DNA from: JAPLKX01 sp035530195
Lineage (GTDB): Bacteria; Hydrogenedentota; Hydrogenedentia; Hydrogenedentales; SLHB01
Length of the DNA: 46,196 nucleotides
NCBI GenBank assembly: GCA_035530195.1
Contig: DATKVG010000138.1
Coordinates: forward strand, 1-46,196
Direction of reading: 5' to 3'
Shown: piece after piece, positions 8,645-15,936 of the stretch
How the letters are laid out: every line of letters starts with the position of its first letter
How positions within the stretch are numbered: position 1 is the stretch's first letter
Translations under genes and position numbers: made by a program
Notes under the pieces: model-generated
Told to the model about the DNA's origin: nothing
The model's database searches: none
The model's input: the letters and a program-made list of their open reading frames with translations, nothing else

Positions 8645-11209
8645 TTATCCGGCGCGTTTGTAGATGAAGAGAGCGGCGCCGGGGCGTGAGTTGAGTTCGA
8701 CGGGGATGCCTTTTTCGAGGAGGTCGTTGCCGGTCATCTCTTGGGGTTTGTCGGGGGCGTCGAGGTTGGTAATTGTGTAGCGGGCGGCGCGGTCGAGGCC
8801 GCGGAGGACGAGGTCGGCGGTGCGGTAGATGCTTCTCTCGCGGCGGAACACTTGTACCATGCCCTCGCCCAGTTCGGGCCTGTCGAACTGCCAACCGATC
8901 CAGTTGGCCCGGTCGAGGCTGTAGGGCGTGAGGGGATAGAAATCGCCGGCGTAGTTGGGCGCGACCTGTTTCCATTGCGAAATCAGCCTGCGGAATTCGT
9001 CGTAATCGAGGTCGGTGCGGCGCGCGTCCCACAGACAGTTCGGGTAAGGCGTCATCATGCTGCGGAACAGATACGCATCCGGTTCCTTCACGCCGGTGCC
9101 GTGGAACGGGATCCAGGAACTGATGCCGTAGGTGCAGCCCTGTGTGCCGATGGGTTCCATGATGTAATCGCTGCGCCAGAGCGGGACGGCGCGGCGGAGC
9201 GTCTCGATGTCGTTGCGGCGCCCGCCGCTGGCGCATGTGTCGATGCGGAGATCGGGCCAGCGCCGGAGCAGTTCGTCCCAGAATGCGAGATACCCGGTGA
9301 CGTGCCGGATCTCGGTGATGCCCTGTCGGTCGGGCGCGTCATTGTTGCGCCAATACTCGAGCGGGTCCATGTTGAAATCCTGGCGGTACAGGTCGATGCC
9401 CTGGTCGGTGAGGAGTTGGTCGGTGTGTTCGACGAGCCAGTTCCAGGCCTCGGGGTTGCCCAGGTCGAGCAGCTTCTGCCCGCCGTCGGCGCCGAGCAGC
9501 CACTCGGGATGCGTCTCGTAAAGCCACGTGCCAGGCGTGACGCGCTCGGGTTCGAACCACACGATGGTCTTGATGCCCTTGGCACGGGCGTGATCGGTGA
9601 TGGCTCGCAGGCCGCGCGGGAATCGCTTCGTATCGACTTCCCAGGTGCCGGTGTTGGGCCAGCCGGACGCGTTGACGTACCAGCCCGCGTCCATCCACCA
9701 ATAATCGATCGGGATTTTTTCTTCCACGTAGCGGTCAATGAACTGGAACTGGCTGGCCTCGTCGGCCGTGACCATTTCGCCGAAGAAATGCGACGAGCAG
9801 CCGGCGAGGTGCGTGGGCTGGAGTTGGCCGCCGGGCCGCGGGACGTTGTGCGCGATCATCCAGCGGCGCCACGTGTTCTGCGCATCCACGGGGTCGCCTT
9901 TCCAGAACTGGAGGACGCCGAGCGGGGTGCGCACTTCCTCGCCGGGGTGCAGCGTGAAGTGGGTCAACTCCTGGCCCGCGGCCACGCGAAGCCCGCCGCC
10001 GCCGTCGCGGGTGAACGTCGCACGCCATTGACCAGGCCAGCCGACGACCGCGATCACGCCTTCGCCGGGCCAGCCGATGTTGAAGTAGGGGAACTCGCCG
10101 TTGCTGCCGCGGCCGCCGGCCGACGCGAGTTGCATCTGCTGCTTCGGCTTCAGGACGGATTCGTGGGGCTCGTAATCGTTGGGCGCGCAGATGCTGCCAG
10201 TATGGTGGCGCAGGATGAACTCGCCCGGCCGCGCGAACCGGGCGTAGACGTCGTCGGCAAGCCGGTTGAAGCGCGTGTCCAGCGCCTGAATGTCGGAGAG
10301 GATCGGCGTGTCCTTGTCGCCGGTGTTCTTGAAGTAGAGGGTCCACTCGACGGTGGGAAAATCGAGGTACTCGACGGCGACGCACCGGACTTCAAGGCCG
10401 GTCGCCGGGTCGCGATAACGCAGTTCGTGCCGGGTTCGGGTATCATCAAGCCGCGAGGAAGTCGCGTCCCTGGTAAAACTGGGCAACAGATCGGCGAAGG
10501 TTTTGTCGCCATACTTGAATGAGAACGGCGGGTCCGTTGTAGGCGAAGCGCCGGCTTCGCTTGAAGCCGCAGCTTCCTCCTGCCCCTCGACAATCGGCAG
10601 GTCGCCCAGCCACACCGTACGGCCATCCGCCAGCACGACTTTAGCGTCCACCCAGTCGGCCTGATCGCAACTGATCCCGTCGCCGCCATCGCTCACCCGA
10701 AGGTTAAACTCGGTCGCGCCGCCGAGGTCAACCCTGACCGGCACGGGCGCCATGCCTTCGCTCAACACCGGCGATTTGAACGCCTCGTCCGCCCCACCCA
10801 CCGCGACACTGAACACAACGGTGCCGCGGCCGCCGCGCGTCTGCTCATTGGTGTCGATGCCGACACAGGCGGTGAACTCCTTCCCCGGCCCCGGCAGTTT
10901 CACCAGCACGTCGCTCGCGGCATGCGTGAAAAGGCCGCGGCCGTATTCGCTCGCCCCCAACGTGAGCGGCCGGTCCACCCGGCAGTTCCTCCAGACCACA
11001 TCGAAGTGCGCAAGCAGCGTAAGGCTGCCCGCGGACTCAGGCGCGGCAGCGTTGTCGAACTTCGTGGCCACCCAATTCCGCATCTGCGCCATCTCGGATG
11101 GCGGCGCCATCTCGGATGGCGGCGCCATCTCCGCGGGCGTGCCCGCGGCTTGCGCCACCGCGGCGACCAGACACATCACGACGAGCCGCATCATCAGAGC
11201 GATTCTCAC
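8645..11209 (-). CDS. GH36 alpha-galactosidase-like enzyme with NPCBM domain
   Basis: Predicted to release terminal alpha-galactosyl units from oligo- or polysaccharides outside the cytoplasm. The GTG at 11209 follows AGGAGAAGG and opens a signal peptide of about 21 residues. Next comes a repeat spacer, then an NPCBM-like sugar-binding domain at about residues 45-205 (GLFTHAASDV, FTACVGIDTNE). Residues 230-770 form the GH36 region: WWMDAGWY, FPRGL, TIVWFEPERV, and LYRQDFN with the probable nucleophile D611. CASGGRRND and the probable acid/base D681 (WRSDYI) follow. A short beta domain ends the protein. At 854 residues it has the expected size for NPCBM plus GH36. It stands alone, divergent from higBA. 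Substrate could be alpha-galactoside or alpha-N-acetylgalactosaminide; the sequence alone does not decide. Confidence 0.88.
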   Translation of the reverse strand: MRIALMMRLVVMCLVAAVAQAAGTPAEMAPPSEMAPPSEMAQMRNWVATKFDNAAAPESAGSLTLLAHFDVVWRNCRVDRPLTLGASEYGRGLFTHAASDVLVKLPGPGKEFTACVGIDTNEQTRGGRGTVVFSVAVGGADEAFKSPVLSEGMAPVPVRVDLGGATEFNLRVSDGGDGISCDQADWVDAKVVLADGRTVWLGDLPIVEGQEEAAASSEAGASPTTDPPFSFKYGDKTFADLLPSFTRDATSSRLDDTRTRHELRYRDPATGLEVRCVAVEYLDFPTVEWTLYFKNTGDKDTPILSDIQALDTRFNRLADDVYARFARPGEFILRHHTGSICAPNDYEPHESVLKPKQQMQLASAGGRGSNGEFPYFNIGWPGEGVIAVVGWPGQWRATFTRDGGGGLRVAAGQELTHFTLHPGEEVRTPLGVLQFWKGDPVDAQNTWRRWMIAHNVPRPGGQLQPTHLAGCSSHFFGEMVTADEASQFQFIDRYVEEKIPIDYWWMDAGWYVNASGWPNTGTWEVDTKRFPRGLRAITDHARAKGIKTIVWFEPERVTPGTWLYETHPEWLLGADGGQKLLDLGNPEAWNWLVEHTDQLLTDQGIDLYRQDFNMDPLEYWRNNDAPDRQGITEIRHVTGYLAFWDELLRRWPDLRIDTCASGGRRNDIETLRRAVPLWRSDYIMEPIGTQGCTYGISSWIPFHGTGVKEPDAYLFRSMMTPYPNCLWDARRTDLDYDEFRRLISQWKQVAPNYAGDFYPLTPYSLDRANWIGWQFDRPELGEGMVQVFRRERSIYRTADLVLRGLDRAARYTITNLDAPDKPQEMTGNDLLEKGIPVELNSRPGAALFIYKRAG
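11088..11130. repeat. 18-bp tandem repeat in the GH36 linker
   Basis: Two perfect copies of an 18-bp unit (11088-11105 and 11106-11123) plus 7 bases of a third. On the minus strand each copy encodes the hexapeptide APPSEM, between the signal peptide and the sugar-binding domain. The copy number could change by slippage without a frameshift. Confidence 0.9.
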
Positions 11210-11339
11210 GGCAGCCTTCTCCTATTGGCTTGTCTGGCGAACAGACCCATCGCTCATCATACTACAGCCATCCCGGAATACTCACCCTCACCTTGGCGCC
11301 AAACTTGAGGAATTCTTCGACAGAGCTGTAAAGCGTAAC

Positions 11340-11368
11340 TTGACACAGTACAGTTTTTCCGGTACCCT
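11340..11368 (+). promoter_or_regulatory. Candidate promoter of higBA
   Basis: A perfect TTGACA at 11340-11345 is followed after 17 bases by TACCCT at 11363-11368, a poor -10 match. The projected start site falls almost on the higB ATG. Confidence 0.4.
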
Positions 11369-11374
11369 CCTCTC

Positions 11375-11665
11375 ATGAAGATCCGAAACGTGATCCATCG
11401 GGGATTAGGGCGCTTCATCGAACGCGATGATGCCTCGGGCTTGGCACCGCACGTCATCGAGAAGGTGCGCAATATTCTGTCCTTCCTGCAGGAGATGGAA
11501 GACGCCCAGGAGCTTCGCGGCATCCCGGGCTGGAAAGTGCATAAACTCAGCGGCGACCGCAGAGGAACGTGGAGCCTCACCGTTACCCCCAACTGGCGGA
11601 TTACGTTTAGGATCGACCAACGTCAAGGAGAAATCCTCGACCTCAATTTTGAGGACTACCACTGA
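11375..11665 (+). CDS. higB: HigB-type toxin of the RelE/ParE superfamily
   Basis: A 96-residue basic protein of the usual HigB length. It has the small alpha/beta RelE fold pattern: two helices (GLAPHVIEKVRNILSFLQEME), a LRGIPGWKVHKLSGDRRGTWSL segment and a final TPNWRITFRID strand. HigB toxins cleave mRNA at the ribosome. Toxin-before-antitoxin order, as here, is characteristic of higBA. The ATG at 11375 has no purine-rich site upstream (the preceding bases are CCTCCTCTC), so translation may be leaderless. The antitoxin gene follows after 14 nt. Confidence 0.88.
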   Translation: MKIRNVIHRGLGRFIERDDASGLAPHVIEKVRNILSFLQEMEDAQELRGIPGWKVHKLSGDRRGTWSLTVTPNWRITFRIDQRQGEILDLNFEDYH

Positions 11666-11679
11666 AAGGAAACAAACCA

Positions 11680-12018
11680 ATGTTGCGTATGGCGCGTCCG
11701 GCCCATCCAGGACACTTCATCAGGATGGAAGTGATTGAGCCTCTCGACCTGTCGGTCACCGAGGCCGCGAAGGTCCTCGGCGTCGCGCGTCCGGCGCTCT
11801 CCGCCCTTCTCAACGGCCGTGCCGCATTATCGCCCAAAATGGCTCTGCGGATTGAAAAGGCTTTTGGCCCGAAGATGGACACCCTTCTTCGGATGCAGAC
11901 CGCCTATGAAGTTGCCAAGGTCCGCGACCGCGAGCGAGACATCAAGGTTAAGCGTTACATAGCGAAACCATCCACCACCCACAACCGGCGCCGCGTTGCA
12001 CCCCAAGAACGGCAGTAG
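11680..12018 (+). CDS. higA: HigA-type antitoxin
   Basis: A 112-residue helix-turn-helix protein of the XRE/HigA type that neutralises HigB and represses the shared promoter. The PGHFIRMEVIEPLDLSVTEA start and the ALSALLNGRAALSPKMALRIEKAFG helix-turn-helix are typical. The family ends near residue 95, and a basic tail rich in Lys and Arg follows here. The ATG at 11680 has a GAAAGGA site just after the higB stop, so it is well translated relative to the toxin. Confidence 0.9.
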   Translation: MLRMARPAHPGHFIRMEVIEPLDLSVTEAAKVLGVARPALSALLNGRAALSPKMALRIEKAFGPKMDTLLRMQTAYEVAKVRDRERDIKVKRYIAKPSTTHNRRRVAPQERQ

Positions 12019-12048
12019 GAGTCAGGAGCCAGAAGTTAGGAGTACGAA

Positions 12049-13548
12049 ATGCCGGTACGATTTGTTGGGACTCTGTTATGTGTTGTGGCGCTGTTGTTCG
12101 CAGCCGATATTGTTTTTGCGGCGGATCAGCCGCAATGGGGGGAACGCTATACACGGAACATGGTTTCGAGCGAAACGGGCCTGCCGGCGACTTTTGACCT
12201 CGCCGGCGGCGACCACATTCTGTGGTCCGCGTCACTTGGCGGTGGTTCGTACAGTTCGCCCATTGTCGCAGGCGGGAAGGTGTTCATCGGCTCGAACAAT
12301 TCCGACCCGCGCGACCCGCGGCATCAGGGCGACCGGGGCGGGATGCTGTGCCTGAATGAGAAAGACGGTAGCTTTTGCTGGCAACTGGTTGTGCCGCGGA
12401 CCGGGGGCGACGATTATCTCGATTGGCCGGGTGTAGGGTTGTCTTCCGAGCCGACCGTGGAAGGCGACCGGGTCTATACCGTGACCAACCGGAGCGAAGT
12501 GGTCTGCCTGGATCTCGATGGGCTCGCCGACGGCAACGATGGGCCGTACACGGACGAGGCGCGGCACATGACGCCGGACGGCCAGCCCGCAATCGAACTT
12601 GGCCCGACCGACGCGGACATCGTGTGGCTGTTCGACATGCGCACGGGCGTGGGCATGTATCCGCACGATTCGCAGCACGTGTCGATCCTGCTGGACGGCG
12701 ACTACCTCTATCTCAACACCGCGAACGGCGTGGACAACACGCACGTCAAGATACGCCGCCCCGATGCCCCCAGCCTCATCGTGCTCGACAAAAAGACGGG
12801 CCGGCTTGTCGCGAAGGATGGGGAAGGCATCGGCCCCCGCATCTTCCATTGTACCTGGTCCTCGCCGTCGCTTGGCGACGTGGGCGGACGGCGCGAGATT
12901 TTCTTTGGCGGCGGGGACGGCGTCTGTTACGCATTCAGCGCGCTGCCTCCGGAGATCCCGGAGACCGTTCAAACACTCGAACGCGTATGGCGGTTCGATT
13001 GCGATCCCACCGGCCCCAAGGAAAATGTACACCGTTATTCTAGAAACTCGAGGGAAGGCCCCAGCGTCATCATGGGCATGCCGGTCTTCTACAAGAACCG
13101 GGTGTACGTGACGGGGGGCGGCGACATCTGGTGGGGCAAATACCAGGCGTGGCTCAAGTGTATCGACGCCACTAAGACGGGCGACGTCACAGCGACCGCC
13201 GAGATCTGGTCCTATCCGCTCGAACGCCACAGTTGCGCGACGCCCGCCATCGTCGACGGGCTGGTGTTCGTCACGGACGACCGGGGAAACATCCACTGCG
13301 TGGACGCCGAGTCCGGCCAGCCTTATTGGACGCACGACGTGGGCAACGCCATCTGGGGATCGCCACTGGCCGCGGACGGCAAGGTCTACGTCGGCGCGCG
13401 CAACGGCGCGTTCGCCGTGTTCGCCGCCGATAAGACCAAGAACATCCTGTTCACCACCAAGTTCGACGACGAAATCAACGGCACACCGACCGCCGCCAAC
13501 GGCGTGCTGTACGTCCCAACCCTGAGCCGCCTGTACGCGATAAAGTGA
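12049..13548 (+). CDS. Secreted PQQ-like beta-propeller protein
   Basis: A 499-residue exported protein with a signal peptide ending in IVFAA. The body is made of PQQ-type propeller blades, recognisable as repeats of V-G-K-V-F/Y-hydrophobic-G-S/T followed by a D-x-x-x-G-x-x-x-W motif: GGKVFIGSNN, GDRVYTVTN, DGLVFVTDDRGNIHCVDAESG, DGKVYVGARNG, NGVLYVPTLSRLYAIK. Such proteins resemble BamB in fold, but in this group they are usually free secreted proteins annotated as PQQ-binding-like. No quinoprotein dehydrogenase signature (vicinal cysteines, calcium-binding site) is visible, so I assign no enzyme activity. It starts 30 nt after higA on the same strand, probably by chance. Confidence 0.8.
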   Translation: MPVRFVGTLLCVVALLFAADIVFAADQPQWGERYTRNMVSSETGLPATFDLAGGDHILWSASLGGGSYSSPIVAGGKVFIGSNNSDPRDPRHQGDRGGMLCLNEKDGSFCWQLVVPRTGGDDYLDWPGVGLSSEPTVEGDRVYTVTNRSEVVCLDLDGLADGNDGPYTDEARHMTPDGQPAIELGPTDADIVWLFDMRTGVGMYPHDSQHVSILLDGDYLYLNTANGVDNTHVKIRRPDAPSLIVLDKKTGRLVAKDGEGIGPRIFHCTWSSPSLGDVGGRREIFFGGGDGVCYAFSALPPEIPETVQTLERVWRFDCDPTGPKENVHRYSRNSREGPSVIMGMPVFYKNRVYVTGGGDIWWGKYQAWLKCIDATKTGDVTATAEIWSYPLERHSCATPAIVDGLVFVTDDRGNIHCVDAESGQPYWTHDVGNAIWGSPLAADGKVYVGARNGAFAVFAADKTKNILFTTKFDDEINGTPTAANGVLYVPTLSRLYAIK

Positions 13549-13559
13549 GCCGGCGCGGG

Positions 13560-13760
13560 GCGTGTCTGACTCGGTTTCGCTGCTCGGCGCGGCAAATCGG
13601 AACGCGTAGAGGCTGGCGTTCTCGATGCGGAACACAAGCCGGGTGGGAACCGTCTCGCGGGTAGACACGCTGGAACCGTCTTTGACGACAAAATCGGCGC
13701 CGTCCGCGCCAGGGCAAACAGCGCCAGAAAAAAAACGCTGCCCAATGCGTGACACCGCAC
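13560..13760 (-). pseudogene. Remnant of a secreted gene: signal peptide joined out of frame to a C-terminal tail
   Basis: On the minus strand, a GTG at 13760 with an AAGGAAAGGGG site 8 nt upstream opens a convincing signal peptide (CHALGSVFFLALFALARTA). The next reading frame then encodes VVKDGSSVSTRE followed by VFRIENASLYAFRF. That last motif resembles the final strand of secreted sialidase-like or BNR-type proteins. Nothing between the two ends fits a complete gene, and the second part has no stop where expected. I read it as a gene that lost its middle by deletion. Confidence 0.35.
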
Positions 13761-13886
13761 GGTTAGAACCCCTTTCCTTCTCCGGCGCCACGCCAGCATT
13801 TTTGCGGCGGAAAGGCCAGTTGGTTGGTCAAGAGTCGCTCCAGATCCAGCCCGTTTATTACAATATACGAAGGGTGTATAGCAGAC

Positions 13887-13916
13887 TTGACACACGGCTT
13901 GGTAGACTTGTAATAT
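13887..13916 (+). promoter_or_regulatory. Sigma-70-like promoter of the ROK/ATPase operon
   Basis: TTGACA at 13887-13892 is a perfect -35 box. TAATAT at 13911-13916 matches the -10 box at four of six positions, with 18 bases between them. Transcription should start near 13923, giving a leader of about 57 nt. Confidence 0.65.
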
Positions 13917-13979
13917 TGAACACCTTGGGTGGGATTTGCACGGTGTGCTAAGGGACAGTCTTGCAGACGGGGAGGTTGC

Positions 13980-15929
13980 ATGTCGGAATACATTCTCGGT
14001 GTAGATATTGGAGGGGAAATAGTCGATATCGGCGTCGTGACTTTCGCGGGAAATGTGAAAGCGCTTACCACGATACCCACGAACGCGGGAGAGGGTCCCG
14101 ACGCCTGTATAAAAAGAATTGTAGAAACGGTTTCCACCTTGTTGGGCGCGAATGGCATCAACAGAGAGGATATACGTGGTGTGGGTATTGGCGCACCAGG
14201 GCCCCTGCACCTTGAAAACGGCAAGATGATTAACCCACCCCACTTGCCGCAGACATGGTGGAACTACCCTATTCGCGACAAAGTCTCAACTGCTCTGGAT
14301 ATGGACGCGGCCCTTGACAATGACGCCAACGCGGCAGCGCTTGCCGAAAGTTGGATTGGCGCGGCTACCCAAGCGCGGGATTTCCTAGTACTCACGCTCG
14401 GGATGGGAGTAGGGGGTGGAGTCATGGTGGACCGCAAGATCCTACGGGGCGCCGACGGATGTGCGGGTGAGCTGGGACACGTCTGCGTTTATCCAGAGGG
14501 CCGAGAATGTGCGTGCGGCAAGCAAGGATGCCTCGAGGCTTACGCCTCGGCCGTAGGAATTCTTGGCCTGTACCGCGACAATGGTGGAAGTTCAGTATCC
14601 AGCGTAAAGGACGTGTTTGATCTGGCTAGAGCGGGAGATACAACCGCGCAAGCTGTAATCGCGGAGGCCAGCAAGGCTTTGGGCACCGCTATCGGTACGC
14701 TGCTTAACGTATTCAATCCCGAATGTGTCGTGGTCGCTGGCCGCCTGTCGCAGTCATTCGATCTGATGGAACATGAAGTCATGCGTTCTTGTGCAGATCA
14801 TGCCTTTGAGACACCGCTTGCACGGGTACCCACAGTGACTGTATCTCCGCTCAAAGAAAAGAGCGGTGTCGTCGGTGCAGCTGGCGTATTTGGCTACGAC
14901 GCCGGCATCATAGAGAATATTTCTACAGAGCACGCCCAGTTCTCCGAGCCCCTACACATCATAGCTGCACATGTGGGCGCGTCGGGTATGCGGTTTGCCG
15001 TTGTGGAGCTTAAGGACAACCTGAATACGTACACGATTGAAAAGACCGTATGGCACCCAGGCAAGGCGTCCGATCGGGAAGAGGTACTGCATCTTGCCAC
15101 AAGCGGAATTCAGGAATGTCTTTCTGCTAGCGGTATGTCGGCGGCGAACGTAAGAGGAGTTTCCATTGTTACGCCAGGGACTATTGACATAGCCAGGAAG
15201 CTTATCATCTTTTCTCCCAACATAAATTGGAGAAACGTGAAGATTGAGCAAGAACTGCATACTCGCGTGCCGGATCTGAAAGCGGACATATTCGTGGAGC
15301 GCGATGCAGTTGCAATGGCCCTTGCGGAAAAAATGTTTGGGGAGAGTCGTGCCCTCCACAACTTCGCTGTACTTTATCTTGGCACAGGTGTGGGCGTGGG
15401 ACTGATCCTGAATGGCAGACCTTACCGCGGCAGCCATGGACAAGCGGGCGAAATTGGTCACACGACAATTGACTGCGCGAGCAATAGGAGATGTTCTTGT
15501 GGGGGCACGGGGTGCCTCGAATGCTACGCATCAGGGAAGGCTTTATGCGAACATGTTGTCAACCACATGAAACAAGGGCAGTCGACCTCCCTCTCTCACG
15601 TAGAGGAGTCTGGTGCAGAAATCCTTTATTTCGATGTCGTTCAGGCCGCGGACCGGGGCGATGATCTTGCAATACGGGCTTTTGGAGAAATGGGAGAACG
15701 ACTAGCGATCGGCGTGCGAAATCTGTTTAGTGAATTGGACCTCGAACGGCTGGTGGTAAGCGGCCCGCTTGCGCGTGGGGGAAGACACTTCCTCGATATT
15801 CTGCGAAAGAATACGGCGAGTACGGCGTTTAAACTGAGGGAAACGGACATTGTGCTTTCGAAGATTCAGGAAAACGAACTGGTTGGCGTCATTGCAGCAT
15901 TTGTAGACCAGACCAGAACCAAAGGATAG
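13980..15929 (+). CDS. Tandem double-ROK protein, first gene of a four-gene operon
   Basis: A 649-residue protein made of two complete ROK modules in one chain; ordinary ROK kinases or regulators have about 300-400 residues with one. Module 1 (about 1-310) has the phosphate motif VDIGG, the catalytic-type aspartate D115 (LDNDANAAALAE), GELGH at 164-167 and the CACGKQGC zinc cluster (C177, C179, C184). Module 2 (about 325-649) repeats the plan with GEIGH at 491-494 and CSCGGTGC (C505, C507, C512). Its phosphate motif is HVGAS, so the usual aspartate is H331, while D442 is kept in VERDAVAMALAE. Module 1 has Glu where DIGGT normally has Thr. There is no DNA-binding helix-turn-helix, unlike NagC/XylR-type ROK repressors. 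A sugar-sensing role with one active and one degenerate site is plausible. GGGGAGG lies 4 nt before the ATG, and the next gene follows after 7 nt. Confidence 0.85.
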   Translation: MSEYILGVDIGGEIVDIGVVTFAGNVKALTTIPTNAGEGPDACIKRIVETVSTLLGANGINREDIRGVGIGAPGPLHLENGKMINPPHLPQTWWNYPIRDKVSTALDMDAALDNDANAAALAESWIGAATQARDFLVLTLGMGVGGGVMVDRKILRGADGCAGELGHVCVYPEGRECACGKQGCLEAYASAVGILGLYRDNGGSSVSSVKDVFDLARAGDTTAQAVIAEASKALGTAIGTLLNVFNPECVVVAGRLSQSFDLMEHEVMRSCADHAFETPLARVPTVTVSPLKEKSGVVGAAGVFGYDAGIIENISTEHAQFSEPLHIIAAHVGASGMRFAVVELKDNLNTYTIEKTVWHPGKASDREEVLHLATSGIQECLSASGMSAANVRGVSIVTPGTIDIARKLIIFSPNINWRNVKIEQELHTRVPDLKADIFVERDAVAMALAEKMFGESRALHNFAVLYLGTGVGVGLILNGRPYRGSHGQAGEIGHTTIDCASNRRCSCGGTGCLECYASGKALCEHVVNHMKQGQSTSLSHVEESGAEILYFDVVQAADRGDDLAIRAFGEMGERLAIGVRNLFSELDLERLVVSGPLARGGRHFLDILRKNTASTAFKLRETDIVLSKIQENELVGVIAAFVDQTRTKG

Positions 15930-15936
15930 TCCAGTC

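Noticed and set aside
8741..10522. 593-codon open frame antisense to the GH36 gene
   Set aside because: It lies wholly inside a gene with clear GH36 catalytic motifs and has no family motifs of its own.
12232..13791. 519-codon open frame antisense to the PQQ-type gene
   Set aside because: High-GC shadow: no ribosome site, no recognisable domains, composition dominated by Arg, Val and His. Only its upstream end overlaps the secreted-gene remnant listed separately.
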